Positions 1 to 10,093 of a DNA stretch of 64,000 bases are shown here, piece after piece (position 1 is the stretch's first letter; each line of letters starts with the position of its first letter). The notes under the pieces were generated by a model. The model was not told the DNA's origin. It saw nothing but the letters and a program-made list of their open reading frames with translations, and did not search any database. A program made the position numbers and the translations under genes. Source of the stretch: Adineta ricciae (taxonomy: Eukaryota > Rotifera > Eurotatoria > Adinetida > Adinetidae). The DNA lies in the NCBI GenBank assembly GCA_905250025.1, contig CAJNOJ010000404.1, positions 16,983 to 80,982 of the forward strand. The letters run 5' to 3'.

Positions 1-991
1 AATATTGTCTCTCGGAAAATCATTAAATTTGTTACAAAGCATGCATTAGATAACACAGATGAACTTGAGCAGTTGGCTAACCGATTTGTTGAAGAAGCGA
101 AAGTCGAAATGCAGCACTACAGTCCCAACGAAATTATGAATACTGATCAAGTTGGATTAGAAAAGGAATTGCATTCGAGTCGCACATTGAGCTATCAAGG
201 TGAAAAATCGACAGTGTCTGCTGTAAAATCTCAAAATGCAATTAGTCACTCTTATACTCTACAATCAACAATAAATCTAGCCGGTGAAGTAGTAGGACCT
301 ATTTATTTATGTCTCAATGAGCCTACTGGGCGGATCAGTGAAAGTGAGTTTATTTAGATTCATTTCTACTTCTTTGAGTGATACTTTTCTAGATGTTCAA
401 GCCAAAATGTTCCAACCCAGTAATGTTGTCATAACGTGTAGCAAATCTGGAAAACTAACTAAATCACTCGTTCATTACTGGAGAGATAAAGTTCTCGCTG
501 CCATTGTTCACAAAAAGTGTCTTCTTCTTTCGGACGCCTGGCTTGGACAAGGCGATGAAGAGATATACAAGAGAGTACCAGGATGTAAACGTCTTGTTAT
601 TCCGAAGAAGACCACTGATAAAATTCAACCACTCGATGTTTTCCATAACAGACAAATGAAATCAATTATACGCCATGCTTACGATCGCGTTATGCTGGAC
701 CAACTTCCGATTTCCATGAGCACGCGGAACAATATTATTCGACTAGTTTCACTAACACACAGTCAAATGTCCTCTAAAATCTTTCATGGGTTAATTCGCT
801 ATGCATGGTTTGCTAGCGGATATACCGACAAACATCCTGGAGATTTTAAAACGGTTGATCAGGTGTGCTTCGACATACATATGACTTCTTGTCAGGTCGA
901 GAACTGCAATCAATCTCCATTTATTCGTTGTAGCTGGTGCGACAAAATTCTATGCTTCAATCATTTTTTCCTAGAATACCATTTTCACTAG
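1..991 (+). CDS. DDE-superfamily transposase, pogo/Tigger-like, 5'-truncated by window edge
   Basis: The frame is open from base 1, so the N-terminus lies outside the window. Two exons (to 343, then from 393) join across a 49-bp GTGAGT...TAG intron that restores a single frame. The product from the window edge is about 313 residues. Candidate acidic residues lie in MNTDQVGL, in LLLSDAWLG and in KIQPLDVF; the last resembles the 'QPLD' block of pogo-type DDE_1 transposases. A Cys/His-rich tail ends the protein (two C-x-x-C-like pairs followed by His residues). No stop interrupts the visible reading frame, so this copy could be young. The homologous copy of the flanking DNA near 24.2 kb lacks it. 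Superfamily assignment is from motif resemblance only. Confidence 0.6.
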
Positions 992-1355
992 TGTCTCTTT
1001 ATTCGCTATGTACTAACAAATGTCAATAAATTAGCACAGTATAATTTTCTCGGAACTGAAAGCGGAGATGTGATGCACTCAAAGTGTGTAGAGATGAAGT
1101 ATCTGTATGATATGAGAGTCTATCAGTTTAAAACTTTTATTAATCTTGATAGATTATTGGCGATATACCATAAGAACAATGGAAAAAAATGAAAAATCAC
1201 TCTCTTATAGGTTTCTATGTGAATAATGATATAGTCATAACTTTTGATTACAGAACCGTGGGCACGAATCCTTTTGGGGTTTTGCTAGTCCCAATGAGGT
1301 CTACTTGTGGGCAAAGTATGGGCCTTAAAGCGGTGGGACACTTCGGGTACCTCCC
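992..1355. other. 3' flank of the transposase gene; GC-richer segment at 1255-1355
   Basis: No convincing ORF. The segment at about 1255-1355 is clearly G-rich compared with its surroundings and matches nothing else I can see in the window. It stops where homology with the inverted copy near 24.2 kb begins, so it may be the terminal part of the inserted element. No tRNA-like box B is visible. Confidence 0.35.
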
Positions 1356-1798
1356 TCGTAAGTAATATCTATTATGTTTAATTGATAGATAAATGTTGTT
1401 TAGATTTCAGTACAACTTAATTATTCTACTAAAACTAAATAAAAATTTTTTTATCCGACACGCTTAGGAATATTGATCTTATCTCATAGTGGCAATCTAT
1501 ATGAATATCATGATTTTTTCTTTTCATATTGTCATGAATAACATTTCAAAGTGACTAAATAAATTTAATTTCTTCCAGCTCTATTCTATTTTCATACCAT
1601 CGTTACTGCTTTTCTTTCCTTTGCCACTCAAGATTGCGTGTGAATAAACCAGCTATAAATGCTGATGGCTATACTCCAAGAAGCTACAGAATGTAATAAG
1701 GAAAAACTAATTTAAAAAAAACGACAGTACCATATAAAGTTCATATTGAAGAAATTAGTTTCTTTAAAAATATCTTTTAAGAAAATCTCCGTCTATTA

Positions 1799-2919
1799 AT
1801 GTCGACATTAGCAAGTCAAATTCGAGAATTATCAGGATATATGAATGGATATTGTTTAATTCCCGTGTTTGTTTTTGGTATACTTGGTAATATAGCGAAT
1901 ATAATTGTGTTTCATAAAAGTCAATTGAGAAATAAAGGCTGTTCATTATACTTTCTATGTATGTCATTTGTTCATTTAATTGTTTTATGTTTTGGTTGTC
2001 TTGTTCGAATAATCATAACATTTAGTGGATTTGATTTAACTCGTTCATCATTATTTTTTTGTAAATTCCGTATATATTTTTTAACTCTTGGAGTTTTTTT
2101 TATCTCGTTATTATTTATGTTTGATTTCAATTGATCGATGGATGATTATTTCATTAAATGCTCAAATTCGTCTCCTAAGTAATCCACATCGTACTCAACA
2201 AATAATATTAATTACTACACCATTGTGGGTCATATTTTATATCAATACGCCAATTGGTTTTCGCCAAGAATCAAACGGTTGTGTTGCGTCAGCAGATGGA
2301 TTTTATTCAACATTTTATCTCATTTCAAATATATGTTTAACAATTATACCAATAATTATAGTCATGGTATTCGTAAGTCTGATTTTATATCAAATTATCT
2401 ACAAAAAAGCAATTGATAGACGTCGACAAATAGTTCGTCCAATTGAAATTGTTGAAAGAAATATCATCAATCATCGATTTGCACAACTATCAAATCAAAA
2501 TCGTCAATTAATTCGAATAAATTTAATTCAAGTTCTATCTTTTGTTATACTTAACTGTCCAAATACAATTTATACAATGTATTCATATATAACACAAACA
2601 TATAAAAAAAGCATAGATCAAATAGTTATTGATAACTTTTTCGTTTATTTGGCATCATATTTACTTTATACTCATTGTGCCGTAAGTTGAAACAGTTTGG
2701 TTTTAAATTAGTTTCGCATAAAAGCGCTTTTACACATAAGAGTATCATATTCATAATGTTACACTTAAAATAGAGAAGGCTCTGGGCATTTTTAATAACA
2801 TAATTACATATTTTTCTTTTAAATAGGCTTCCTTTTATTTACATACGTTGGTATCAGTCAAATTTCGAACAGAATTTTGGAAAATTTTTCTTCGAATCCG
2901 ACGAACTATTCTTTTTTAG
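1799..2919 (+). pseudogene. Rhodopsin-like GPCR copy with 1-bp frameshift
   Basis: Seven-transmembrane receptor of the rhodopsin type. TM1 begins near residue 17 (CLIPVFVFG..GN), TM3 ends in SIDRW where the DRY motif is expected, and TM5-TM7 follow. Exon 1 runs to 2681 (donor GTAAGT) and exon 2 from 2827 (acceptor AAATAG) to TAG at 2917-2919; exon 2 encodes TM7 and a short basic tail. At 2094-2101 there are eight T residues where the inverted copy at 22.6-23.8 kb has seven, which shifts the frame after TM3. This may be a real null allele or a homopolymer error. Ligand unknown; peptide receptors are the likeliest class in this family. Confidence 0.8.
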
Positions 2920-2989
2920 AATCATAAAAACTAATGATTTATGGTTTTTTATTCATAACATTTAATATTGTTCTTTTTCACAAAAAATA

Positions 2990-3363
2990 AAAAAATCGGC
3001 GCAGTCTTTTCAAAACAGGCATTTCTACAGGATGTGAACACTTTGAAAAGAAAGATGACTTAAATCTATTTACACAGGCAGACAGAATTCGATGAATTGT
3101 ATTCACGAACATCTGTGTGAAACTAGTACGAAAAAATGAATAATTGTGAATAACTTTATACACAAATAAGTCCCATCGATAGAAATGAGTTCATTCAATG
3201 CAGATTCAAATTCTGCGTCGAATAAAATCACTTTTATCAACAGGACTTATTTATGTATAAAGCTATTTGCAATTCGTTATTTTTTCGTGATAGCTTCACA
3301 TTTATGTTCATATGAGTACAACTCATCGAGTTCTATCTGCCGGTGTAAACAGATTTAGACCAG
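2990..3363. repeat. Fold-back (MITE-like) element downstream of GPCR
   Basis: Two imperfect inverted arms of over 100 bp face each other; for example CACAGGCAGACAGAATTCGA near 3074 is matched in reverse complement near 3345. Each arm also contains a TTATACA-AATAAGTCC-like block. The same element follows the inverted GPCR copy at 22.07-22.57 kb, so it was present before the two copies diverged. No coding capacity. Confidence 0.7.
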
Positions 3364-3540
3364 AGACCGACGGTATTGCAAAATTTTAATACCGCCTCGT
3401 ACCGCGTACCGTCTTCTTTAGTTCCATACCGTACCATACCGTCTCGCCTGATAATTATCTGATACTGTACCGTACCGTTACCGCGCAGGTTCTGAGCATA
3501 CCGTCTCGCGAAACACCGTACCGCCGACAAAAAATTTTCG
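3364..3540. repeat. Degenerate TACCG-rich tract
   Basis: Irregular reiteration of TACCG, CCGTACC and ACCGTC units with AT-rich spacers. Unlike the flanks, it is rich in CG dinucleotides. Probably a degenerate short tandem repeat or the end of an unrecognised element. It begins exactly where homology with the 22-kb arm ends. Confidence 0.5.
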
Positions 3541-3688
3541 AATTTTTTTCAGAGTGATTCTAACTTGTTCCCTTTCATATATGTCATATAAGTTCCTTTT
3601 TCGAAGAACATCGATAGGAAAGTATTAATATACATAGATTTATAATTATAAACATAGGCGTAAAAAGTATTTCAAGAATGCATGATAT

Positions 3689-3779
3689 NCCAGCAGCTGG
3701 CCTCCCTCCCCACCCCCACAAACCAAACACCCCCCCAAAAAACCACGAAAACGAGAAACGGGGGGGGGGGGGGGGGGGC
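3689..3779. other. Contig join with C-rich stretch and long G homopolymer
   Basis: A single N is followed by C-rich low-complexity sequence and a run of about 19 G. A similar run of about 18 C follows the N gap at 15083-15164. This composition is atypical for the window and is best read as unreliable sequence at contig ends. Confidence 0.7.
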
Positions 3780-3786
3780 TGTTTTA

Positions 3787-4160
3787 CAACCACCGACCAC
3801 GATTTTAAAACTAGTTCCACATAAAACTCCAGAAGTTCTATCGATTTCAATCATAAAAATTTTTCACCCACCTAGGGTGTGAGGGTGTGGGTGAAAATTT
3901 TTTTACGATTGGATCCGATAAAGCTTGTGGAGTTTGATCTGGAACCAGTGTTAAAATCGCGGTCGCTGATTATAGAACGAATCCGCCCCGATTTTTCTCA
4001 GGTTTCTTAGGTGCTCTGGGTGGAGAAACCGTTTTTTCGGAAATATTATTTTTGGAACCGGTAGAGCTCATAAAGTTGTACTTGGAACCAGTGTTGGTTT
4101 GATTGGCGCCTACGCTGAAACGAATCCACTCCAGAAAATGTCGAATCCCGCCCGACGGTA
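3787..4160. repeat. Fold-back repeat with telomere-like apex, plus an additional related arm
   Basis: Two arms (about 3787-3875 and 3887-3985) are imperfect reverse complements and meet at a G-rich apex containing GGGTGTGAGGGTGTGGG (3875-3893). The right arm carries a GGAACCAGTGTT core. A third copy of that arm follows at 4065-4160, and the same arm occurs again at 15245-15345. The left arm, with its C-rich end, recurs at about 7110-7215. No ORF of note. I do not recognise this family. Confidence 0.65.
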
Positions 4161-4544
4161 TCCTACGCCGTGCATTAACACAATTTTTCCTAATTTAATG
4201 ATAGTAAACTCCAATAGTCCGTAAATAAAGATGTAAACAACATAAAAACATTTGATATCCATAGATCTATGTGCGTTCAAACTACACTAAAATTTTTAAA
4301 TACCCATAGTTGTTACGTCACATCATACAGGCTCTAATACATTCTTTAATTAAATCAAAAACTCTAGGAACACCTCTTCAATTCTCCAAGCCGCAGTAAA
4401 GAGAATATCTCTAGTGTTATCAAACAACACAGCATCCTAATGATGAAAGATGGACAGACTCTCGAAAGAGATTCCGAACTGACTTTGTCACCGCCCACTA
4501 TCCTACGCTTCTTTATTCTTATATACGTCCCCGCTTCTAAAACA
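4161..4544. other. Non-coding spacer, nothing recognised
   Basis: AT-rich sequence with no supported ORF, RNA gene or repeat. It separates two different fold-back elements. Confidence 0.6.
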
Positions 4545-5250
4545 TGCAGTGCACGACAAAAGTTTAAGCGAATATATTTTTTCCTTTTTTTTAATACAGC
4601 GAAGTACTTCTGTCAGATCTATAAAATAGCTTTAGGAGCTTGTGATGTCTACTATGCGATCCTATATAAATCAAGGCTCCATAGACGATGTAAGGTAGAA
4701 ATACTGTTACAGAGCACAATGCATTGGTTTTCATATACTAAAATACTTTCTCGGCTACATTTTCTCGAACTGCAATCTTGCAGAGCATAAAACTCTGAGC
4801 CAAATAAGAGGTCGCCGCATTTTCTACCACCTTCTCTGGAAAAGTTGTAGAAACTACAATAATCGAAAAAAGGCTCGTTTTCGGTCATTTCGAGTATTCT
4901 TTTGAAAATAATTTCAATTTTGCGCCTTTTGTGATGCTAATAACTTTTTGAGAGAAGGTGGTTGAAAATGCGGCGACCTCTTAGTCTGCACAGAATTATA
5001 TGCTCTTCAAGACTGCAGTGCGAGAAAATATAGCCGCGAAAGTCTTTTAGTACATGAAAACTACTGCATTCGGCTCTGTAACAGTATTTCTACCTTACAT
5101 CGTCTATGGAACCTTGATTTATATAGGATCACAGACTAGACATCACAAGCTTCTAAAACTATTTTATAGATCTGACAGAAGTCCTTCGCTGCATTAAAAA
5201 ACATGAAAAAATATATTCGCTCAAACTTCTATCCTCCACTGTACACTGCC
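4545..5250. repeat. Long inverted-repeat element (about 300-bp arms)
   Basis: Arms at about 4545-4855 and 4930-5250 are imperfect reverse complements around an 80-bp centre. Examples are GAGGTCGCCGCATTTTCTAC on the left against GAAAATGCGGCGACCTC on the right, and an AGCGAATATAT block near each outer end. It resembles a non-autonomous DNA transposon (MITE/fold-back). I could not identify target-site duplications. The small ORF beginning at 5203 overlaps the right arm and extends into a Thr/Asn/Ser-rich stretch to 5415; I regard it as unsupported. Confidence 0.75.
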
Positions 5251-5466
5251 TTCCACTTTTCCACTACTCCAGCTGCGCCCACCGAACGAAATGTATCCTT
5301 AAAGCTTAGCCTCCCACCGCATTACCATTTACTCATTCCTACCACTTACACCGCTTCATTTCCAAACAAAACATTCCCCAACAGCACCAACATTTCTTCC
5401 AACAGTTCTTCATAGATACTGCGTATACGAATTCTCACAGAAAATCTACATTAATCACCACTACAC

Positions 5467-6287
5467 ATGGCAAATCCATGCATTCTCATCGCACTCGCCG
5501 TCGTCGCAACACTAGTTATAGTAACCGTCGTAACCGTACCAACAGTTGTCATACTAACGCGTACAACACAACGTAAGTAAATTTTAAATTCAGCCGTCTC
5601 TCTAAACCATATAACCTGTTTACAGCGCCCACCAGTACAAAAAACCTACGGGTTAACGGCACTATTCCCACAACCAACTTCACCACCACGACTTCCACCA
5701 CGAGTATTACGTCGACCACCACAACTACCACAAGCCCATGGAGCAACGCAACGATGAATGGTACAACGACTTCAACCACGAGTACTACATCTGCCACCAC
5801 AACTACCACAAGCCCATGGGGCAACGCAACAATGAATGGTACAACGACGTCAACCACGAGTACCACATCGACTAGCACAAGTACCACAAGCCCATGGAGC
5901 AACGCAACGATGAATGGTACAACAACTTCAACGACGAGTACTACATCTGCCACCACAACTACCACAAGCCCATGGAGCAACGCAACGATGAATGGTACAA
6001 CAACTTCAACGACGAGTACTACATCGACTAGCACAACTACCACAAGCCCATGGGGCAACGCAACGATGAATGGTACAACAACTTCAACGACGAGTACTAC
6101 GTCGACGATCACAACTACCGCGAATCCCGGTGGGAACGGAGCCATGAATGGTACAACGACTTCAGCCACGAGTACTACGTCGACGATCACAAGTACCACA
6201 AGCCCTTGGGGCAACGGAATGGTGAATAGTACAACAACGGTATCTACTTCAAGTACCAGCGGAACTACATCGAGCACGACATTTTGA
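5467..6287 (+). CDS. Mucin-like Thr/Ser-rich repeat protein with N-terminal membrane anchor
   Basis: Exon 1 (5467-5572) encodes a 35-residue start that is hydrophobic over residues 5-31, a signal anchor or uncleaved signal. A 53-bp intron (GTAAGT...TTACAG, phase 1) leads to exon 2 from 5626, in frame with the long repeat ORF. From about 5690 the protein is built of 26-residue units (78 bp) of the pattern NATMNGTTTSTTSTTS followed by a Thr-rich spacer and SPW(S/G). About six full units and degenerate ends are visible. Each unit has N-x-T sequons and dense Thr/Ser, so heavy N- and O-glycosylation is expected. Likely an extracellular coat or mucin-like protein. The splice structure is inferred from consensus sites and frame. 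Confidence 0.65.
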
Positions 6288-6640
6288 GTATGAGATGGGG
6301 TTTGGATTTTAGTTTTCAGTATTAGACTTTGTTGTGTTTCGATGCTGTAGCGGTATAGGTTGCGGTTTTGGTGTGTAGAGATTTTGTGTGATGTTAAGAG
6401 AATTTCTTTTTTATGGTGGTGTACTGTTTGGGTTGTTGATATTCTGAGAATAAAGCGGTATGATATAGATGTGCTTTTTGAGCTGTTTGGCGTCGGGGGG
6501 GACGCATATATGCGTAGTCAAACTTTGCAGCTACTATCGTGATGGTAATAGTATTTAGGCTTTATCGAATAGATTCCTCTGTGTTTTGGTTGTTTTAGTA
6601 ATACCGCGGCGGCATTGTTCCGTATAGCTATGCGTGCGTT
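6288..6640. other. 3' flank of mucin-like gene, nothing recognised
   Basis: G/T-rich plus strand without a supported ORF. A short CT/CG-rich patch at about 6630-6662 precedes the transposase remnant. Confidence 0.5.
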
Positions 6641-7042
6641 ATGTGCGCGCTCTCTCTCGCGTTGGGACCTTGCTGCATCGCGTATTTTGGTTGGAATGAA
6701 GCGATTCAACTAGTGATCGAAAGAGACGCGGGACGTAAAAATTCCACCGGTCGTCCGTCTACTGGAGATGATCCCATAGCTCTTCGTGCACATAATTTTC
6801 CATTTCGAGTTCTATCAACAACAAGAGGGAAAATTGCACGGAAACCTTATGTATTTTATGATCATACATGGAGACCAGAGAAAAAACATGTAAGATATCT
6901 TGGACACGCATTCGACCTTTTCTTGAACGAATTCGCGGATGTGTATTGCTACTCGGATAACATTTGTTCGAGGTGGAACTCGGTGAGTTCGATATATTCC
7001 AAAGAACAACATATTCCGTGGAATATCCTTCCATATCCGTAA
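6641..7042 (+). pseudogene. PiggyBac-type transposase C-terminal remnant with lost zinc ligands
   Basis: The translated ORF contains LRAHNFPFRVLSTTRGKI, then KPYVFYDHTWRPEKKHVRYL and LFLNEFADVYCYSDN. The spacing resembles the Cys-rich zinc-binding tail of piggyBac-type transposases, in which several positions now filled by Tyr, Phe or His would be Cys. No catalytic core is present upstream in this frame. I read it as a mutated terminal fragment. The family assignment is inferred by resemblance and remains uncertain. Confidence 0.4.
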
Positions 7043-7109
7043 AAATTACAAAAGAAACCTTTAGAAAAGATGAAAATTTTGAGAAAAACGCGCATGGATT
7101 GGTTGTTTC

Positions 7110-7215
7110 ACTTCTGGTTACTATTTCAACACCTATTCCAGATACAACCCGACGAGCTCTATTGATTCCAATTATAAAAAGATTTTCACTTACCCACAGC
7201 CTCACACCCACCCTG
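7110..7215. repeat. Half copy of the fold-back repeat ending in telomere-like CACACCCACCC
   Basis: About 7110-7190 aligns by eye with the left arm at 3808-3874 (shared CTATTGATT / ATAAAAA / TTTTCAC blocks). It ends in CCTCACACCCACCC, the complement of a GGGTGTGAGG motif like that at 3875-3893. An F-box pseudogene begins within about 10 bp. Confidence 0.55.
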
Positions 7216-7221
7216 ACCCTT

Positions 7222-7967
7222 TTGCCGACTCATGAATGTAATCAAGATTGATAATAAATGTATGCAATTGGCTTTAGCCACCATCATGCAGATAAAGACA
7301 ATCGTCAAAATTGTTTAGTTTCATACGTAAATGGTAGTGACACTCGACGAAAAACACTGAAGTGAAGACGCAGGACTGAACAACGTTGGTATAAATGAGT
7401 AAAACTGGCTCACACCCAACTCCAAGTATTTCAGATTTGTAAACAAAGCAAAAATATTGACATAATTATCAATTAATACATAATCGATGAACATTACTCC
7501 CAGATGTGTAATTTGGTGCTGAAATGTTTGCACCAAGGAAGACTTCTCTAAAGAGTACCATACATGGACAAGATTATTGTACATTTCGAAAATTCTGTTG
7601 GATTAGAATACATACCACGAAAGATATGAGAAGCCCTATATTCAGTTCAAAATTGACGAGTGTGAGTTTGTATAAGTTAGTATAGGGTAAAACATTCAAC
7701 GTATTCATGAATTTTCGGTAATATATGACAACAAAATCGATCAAGTATTGTCTCTGATTTCGATTTATCCTTTTCTTCGGATGATATCTTCTCGAAATCA
7801 ATAGCACGAGTAAAATCAATACTGCATAAAACATTATCGAGTCGTTGATTGATGCCAACAAGTGAATATAACAAATCGATGTTGCCAAGCTTCTTGAAAA
7901 TAAGTGGCAAAATCTCATTCGGTAAGTCAATAAGACTAACATCAGAATTCTTCATGCTCCTCGTCAC
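7222..7967 (-). pseudogene. F-box/LRR-type gene, broken
   Basis: The reverse-strand start encodes an F-box: LIDLPNEILPLIFKKLGNID then LLYSLVGINQRLDNVL, residues about 12-48. Downstream frames carry the C-terminal leucine-rich part (NLYKLTLVNFELNIGL; FQHQITHLGVMFIDYV; NNFDDCLYLHDGG; SQLHTFIINLDYIHES). These pieces lie in different frames, with an apparent deletion after FTLY near 7677 and an in-frame TAA after DGG near 7274, so the gene is non-functional. F-box proteins normally recruit substrates to SCF ubiquitin ligases; this type is abundant in bdelloids. Its 3' end is cut at the telomere-like repeat at 7215. Confidence 0.7.
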
Positions 7968-7990
7968 TTATAATTTTCCAAACAATCGAA

Positions 7991-7993
<3 letters not shown>

Positions 7994-8034
<41 letters not shown>
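7994..8034. repeat. (AT)n microsatellite
   Basis: Uninterrupted AT dinucleotide run of about 40 bp. Confidence 0.95.
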
Positions 8035-8036
<2 letters not shown>

Positions 8037-8170
8037 AGAGACGTTTTTAATATGAGGGGTCAAACAGACAAGCTATAAATCAAGGGGAATTAAGGAACAT
8101 TATTGTCTATTTCACATAGTAATGTGAATTGTATTGGTGTAATTCAGTTTTATTTCGTTCTATTTGTTTC

Positions 8171-8607
8171 AGCTCTTATTACAATGAATTCAAGAAGTGA
8201 ATCTATAGCCATGCGATTGATTAATTTAGAATTAATAATTCATCTACTCAAAAAGAAAAAAGAAATGTCTACACATAAATATGAGATATGATCACATTTT
8301 GAATAGTGATGTAAGATGAACGTGTGAATGAAAATGAATACCATTCATTACTCTAATATTATATTTATTTATTTATTTACACNTCAATTTCTTTCAGCTC
8401 TTATTACAATGAATTCCAGAAGTGAATCTATAGCCATGCGATTGATTAATTTAGAATTAATAATTCATCTACTCAAAAAGAAAAAAGAAATGTCTACACA
8501 TAAATATGAGATATGATCACATTTTGAATAGTGATGTAAGATGAACGTGTGAATGAAAATGAATACCATTCATTACTCTAATATTATATTTATTTATTTA
8601 TTTACAC
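8171..8607. repeat. 212-bp direct duplication flanking an N; exon-like ORF in each copy
   Basis: 8171-8382 and 8396-8607 are almost identical; one mismatch noticed near the start. The N at 8383 sits between them, so this is probably the same sequence at the ends of two overlapping contigs. Each copy begins after TTTCAG (possible splice acceptor) and holds a 39-codon frame ending MSTHKYEI then TGA, which could be a terminal exon of an unidentified gene. No homology recognised. Confidence 0.7.
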
Positions 8608-8757
8608 TACAGTGATGTAATCAAAAACTATAGTTCTCGACTAACATAAAGCTTTATATTATATTAAATAATTTTTCCTGTTTCTTTTCAATTTCTTTTT
8701 GATCATCAGTGAGACAATTTCAATTGATAATGCAAACCAAATCAGATATATTCAATA

Positions 8758-9780
8758 ATGGATCAGATGTATAATCAATTTTTACAATTACATTTTCAAC
8801 TACACGATCAACAACTGTGTATTCATGACATACCGCAAATCGATTCAATTTTGCGTCTTTTATGCTAATAAAAATCGACATGAACAATGGATATCGAAGT
8901 GGTAATTATAAGGTAAAAGGTGCCTTTGTAGACATCACACATGTTTGTGAACAAACAGCTCGTCAATATGAACACAATGCAATTCCAATGAGAGTTGTAA
9001 AACCTGGTAGAAAGCCAGATCGACTAGATCCTTCATTTATGTACATGCAAATTATCAAAGAATTCGATGACGACTATTACTACGAGACATTTGTGAACAA
9101 TGAAATCGATCGGAAAGAAAGTGAAGGCAACTGGAGTATGAATATCGTAAGGAAATAGTCATTTGGTCGTATACGACTTAGTGATTTCTATGCAGCACTT
9201 TGAATTGTGCTCTGCCGGTGATGAATGGTGAGGTGCTTACATTGATGGGTTTATTCATCGGTGATCTTCATCGACAAATCGAACAACTGCACTCACAACA
9301 GTATGGAGATGTCTCTGTTGCTGGAACGTTCACAGTTTATCGTGGTCAAAATTTGAAGAAGAATGAAAGACTTCGAAGAATTGGTGAGATCGAAGGGTGG
9401 ACTCATAGCATTCAATCATTTCTTGTCCACTAATAGAAAAGACAACATTTCTTTACTTTTTGCGCCAATAAAGGGAAACATCAATGATATAATGAACATT
9501 TTATCTGTAATAGAAATTGATTCCAAACAATCAACAATACCATTTGCTTCGGTTCGCCATCTCAGTTAATTTGTAGAAAAAGATGGCATACTCTTTTCTA
9601 TACATACCATCTTCATCTTTCGCATAGTGGACGTTTAACCTAAGAATGCAAATGAGCAAATATACGAGGTAGAGTTAACGTTCACGAGCAATAATGATGA
9701 AGTTTTACGTGTTCTCACCGAACAAATTCTTGAAGAAAACTCTCCAAATACAGACGGATGGTGATACTGCCGAACATATC
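8758..9780 (+). pseudogene. ADP-ribosyltransferase (ART) family gene, heavily decayed
   Basis: Fragments in shifting frames match the layout of bdelloid ART proteins. These are an N-terminal region (IHDIPQIDSI; KVKGAFVDITHVCEQ; DQSFMY-like LDPSFMYMQIIKE) and the catalytic part with GDLHRQIEQLHSQQYGD, FTVYRGQNL (Arg motif) and AFNHFLSTN (Ser-Thr motif), followed by LLFA and FASVRHLS. Visible lesions include a frameshift near 8850, adjacent TAG TGA stops near 9180, another frameshift near 9365, and TAA after RHLS. The family transfers ADP-ribose from NAD to protein targets. This copy cannot encode a product. Confidence 0.7.
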
Positions 9781-10093
9781 TGTAGAGTTTCACTTCACTC
9801 AAAGACCGAATCAAGTAGATAAAGCATTGATATTCTCATAAGAAATCTCCAGCAATTGTACAATTCAGAATTTTTATGAATATTAATCTGACACTACGCT
9901 ATGCTCAACAGAATCTGTTACACAGCACATTTTCCCGTCATTCTATACGATGGTGCTTGATTCACATTCATACGTCAAGGTATCGATTTAGCAAGTAATT
10001 CAAATAGAATTCTGCTTGACATGTACAGCCATGTGATAGTTTCCATCAAACTAAAAGGTAAGGTGAATAGAACTCTATCCAAATTCTGCTGTN

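Larger units (their letters stand above)
1356..3363. repeat. Inverted large repeat, arm 1 (partner about 22127-24200)
   Basis: GPCR gene, its upstream flank and the downstream fold-back element all match the reverse complement of about 22.1-24.2 kb, with scattered substitutions and small indels. Homology breaks at about 1356 on the left and about 3363 on the right. The N at 3689 puts this arm in a separate contig, so orientation relative to the partner is not secure; the two may be alleles rather than a true palindrome. Confidence 0.75.

Noticed and set aside
317-400. Apparent frameshift in the first transposase
   Set aside because: A GTGAGT donor at 344 and a TAG acceptor at 392 restore the frame exactly, so it is better explained as an intron.
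3682-3882. Pro/Gly-rich ORFs around the G homopolymer
   Set aside because: Produced by low-complexity sequence next to an N; composition is artefact-like.
5203-5415. Small Thr/Asn/Ser-rich ORF upstream of the mucin-like gene
   Set aside because: It starts inside the inverted-repeat element and has no splice link to the mucin exons that I could support.
5549-6277. Long minus-strand ORF rich in Val and Leu
   Set aside because: It is the antisense shadow of the 78-bp mucin repeat; its regularity comes from the plus-strand repeat.
8168-8519. Tandem duplicated exon
   Set aside because: The two copies are nearly identical and separated by an N, so contig overlap is more likely than a biological duplication.
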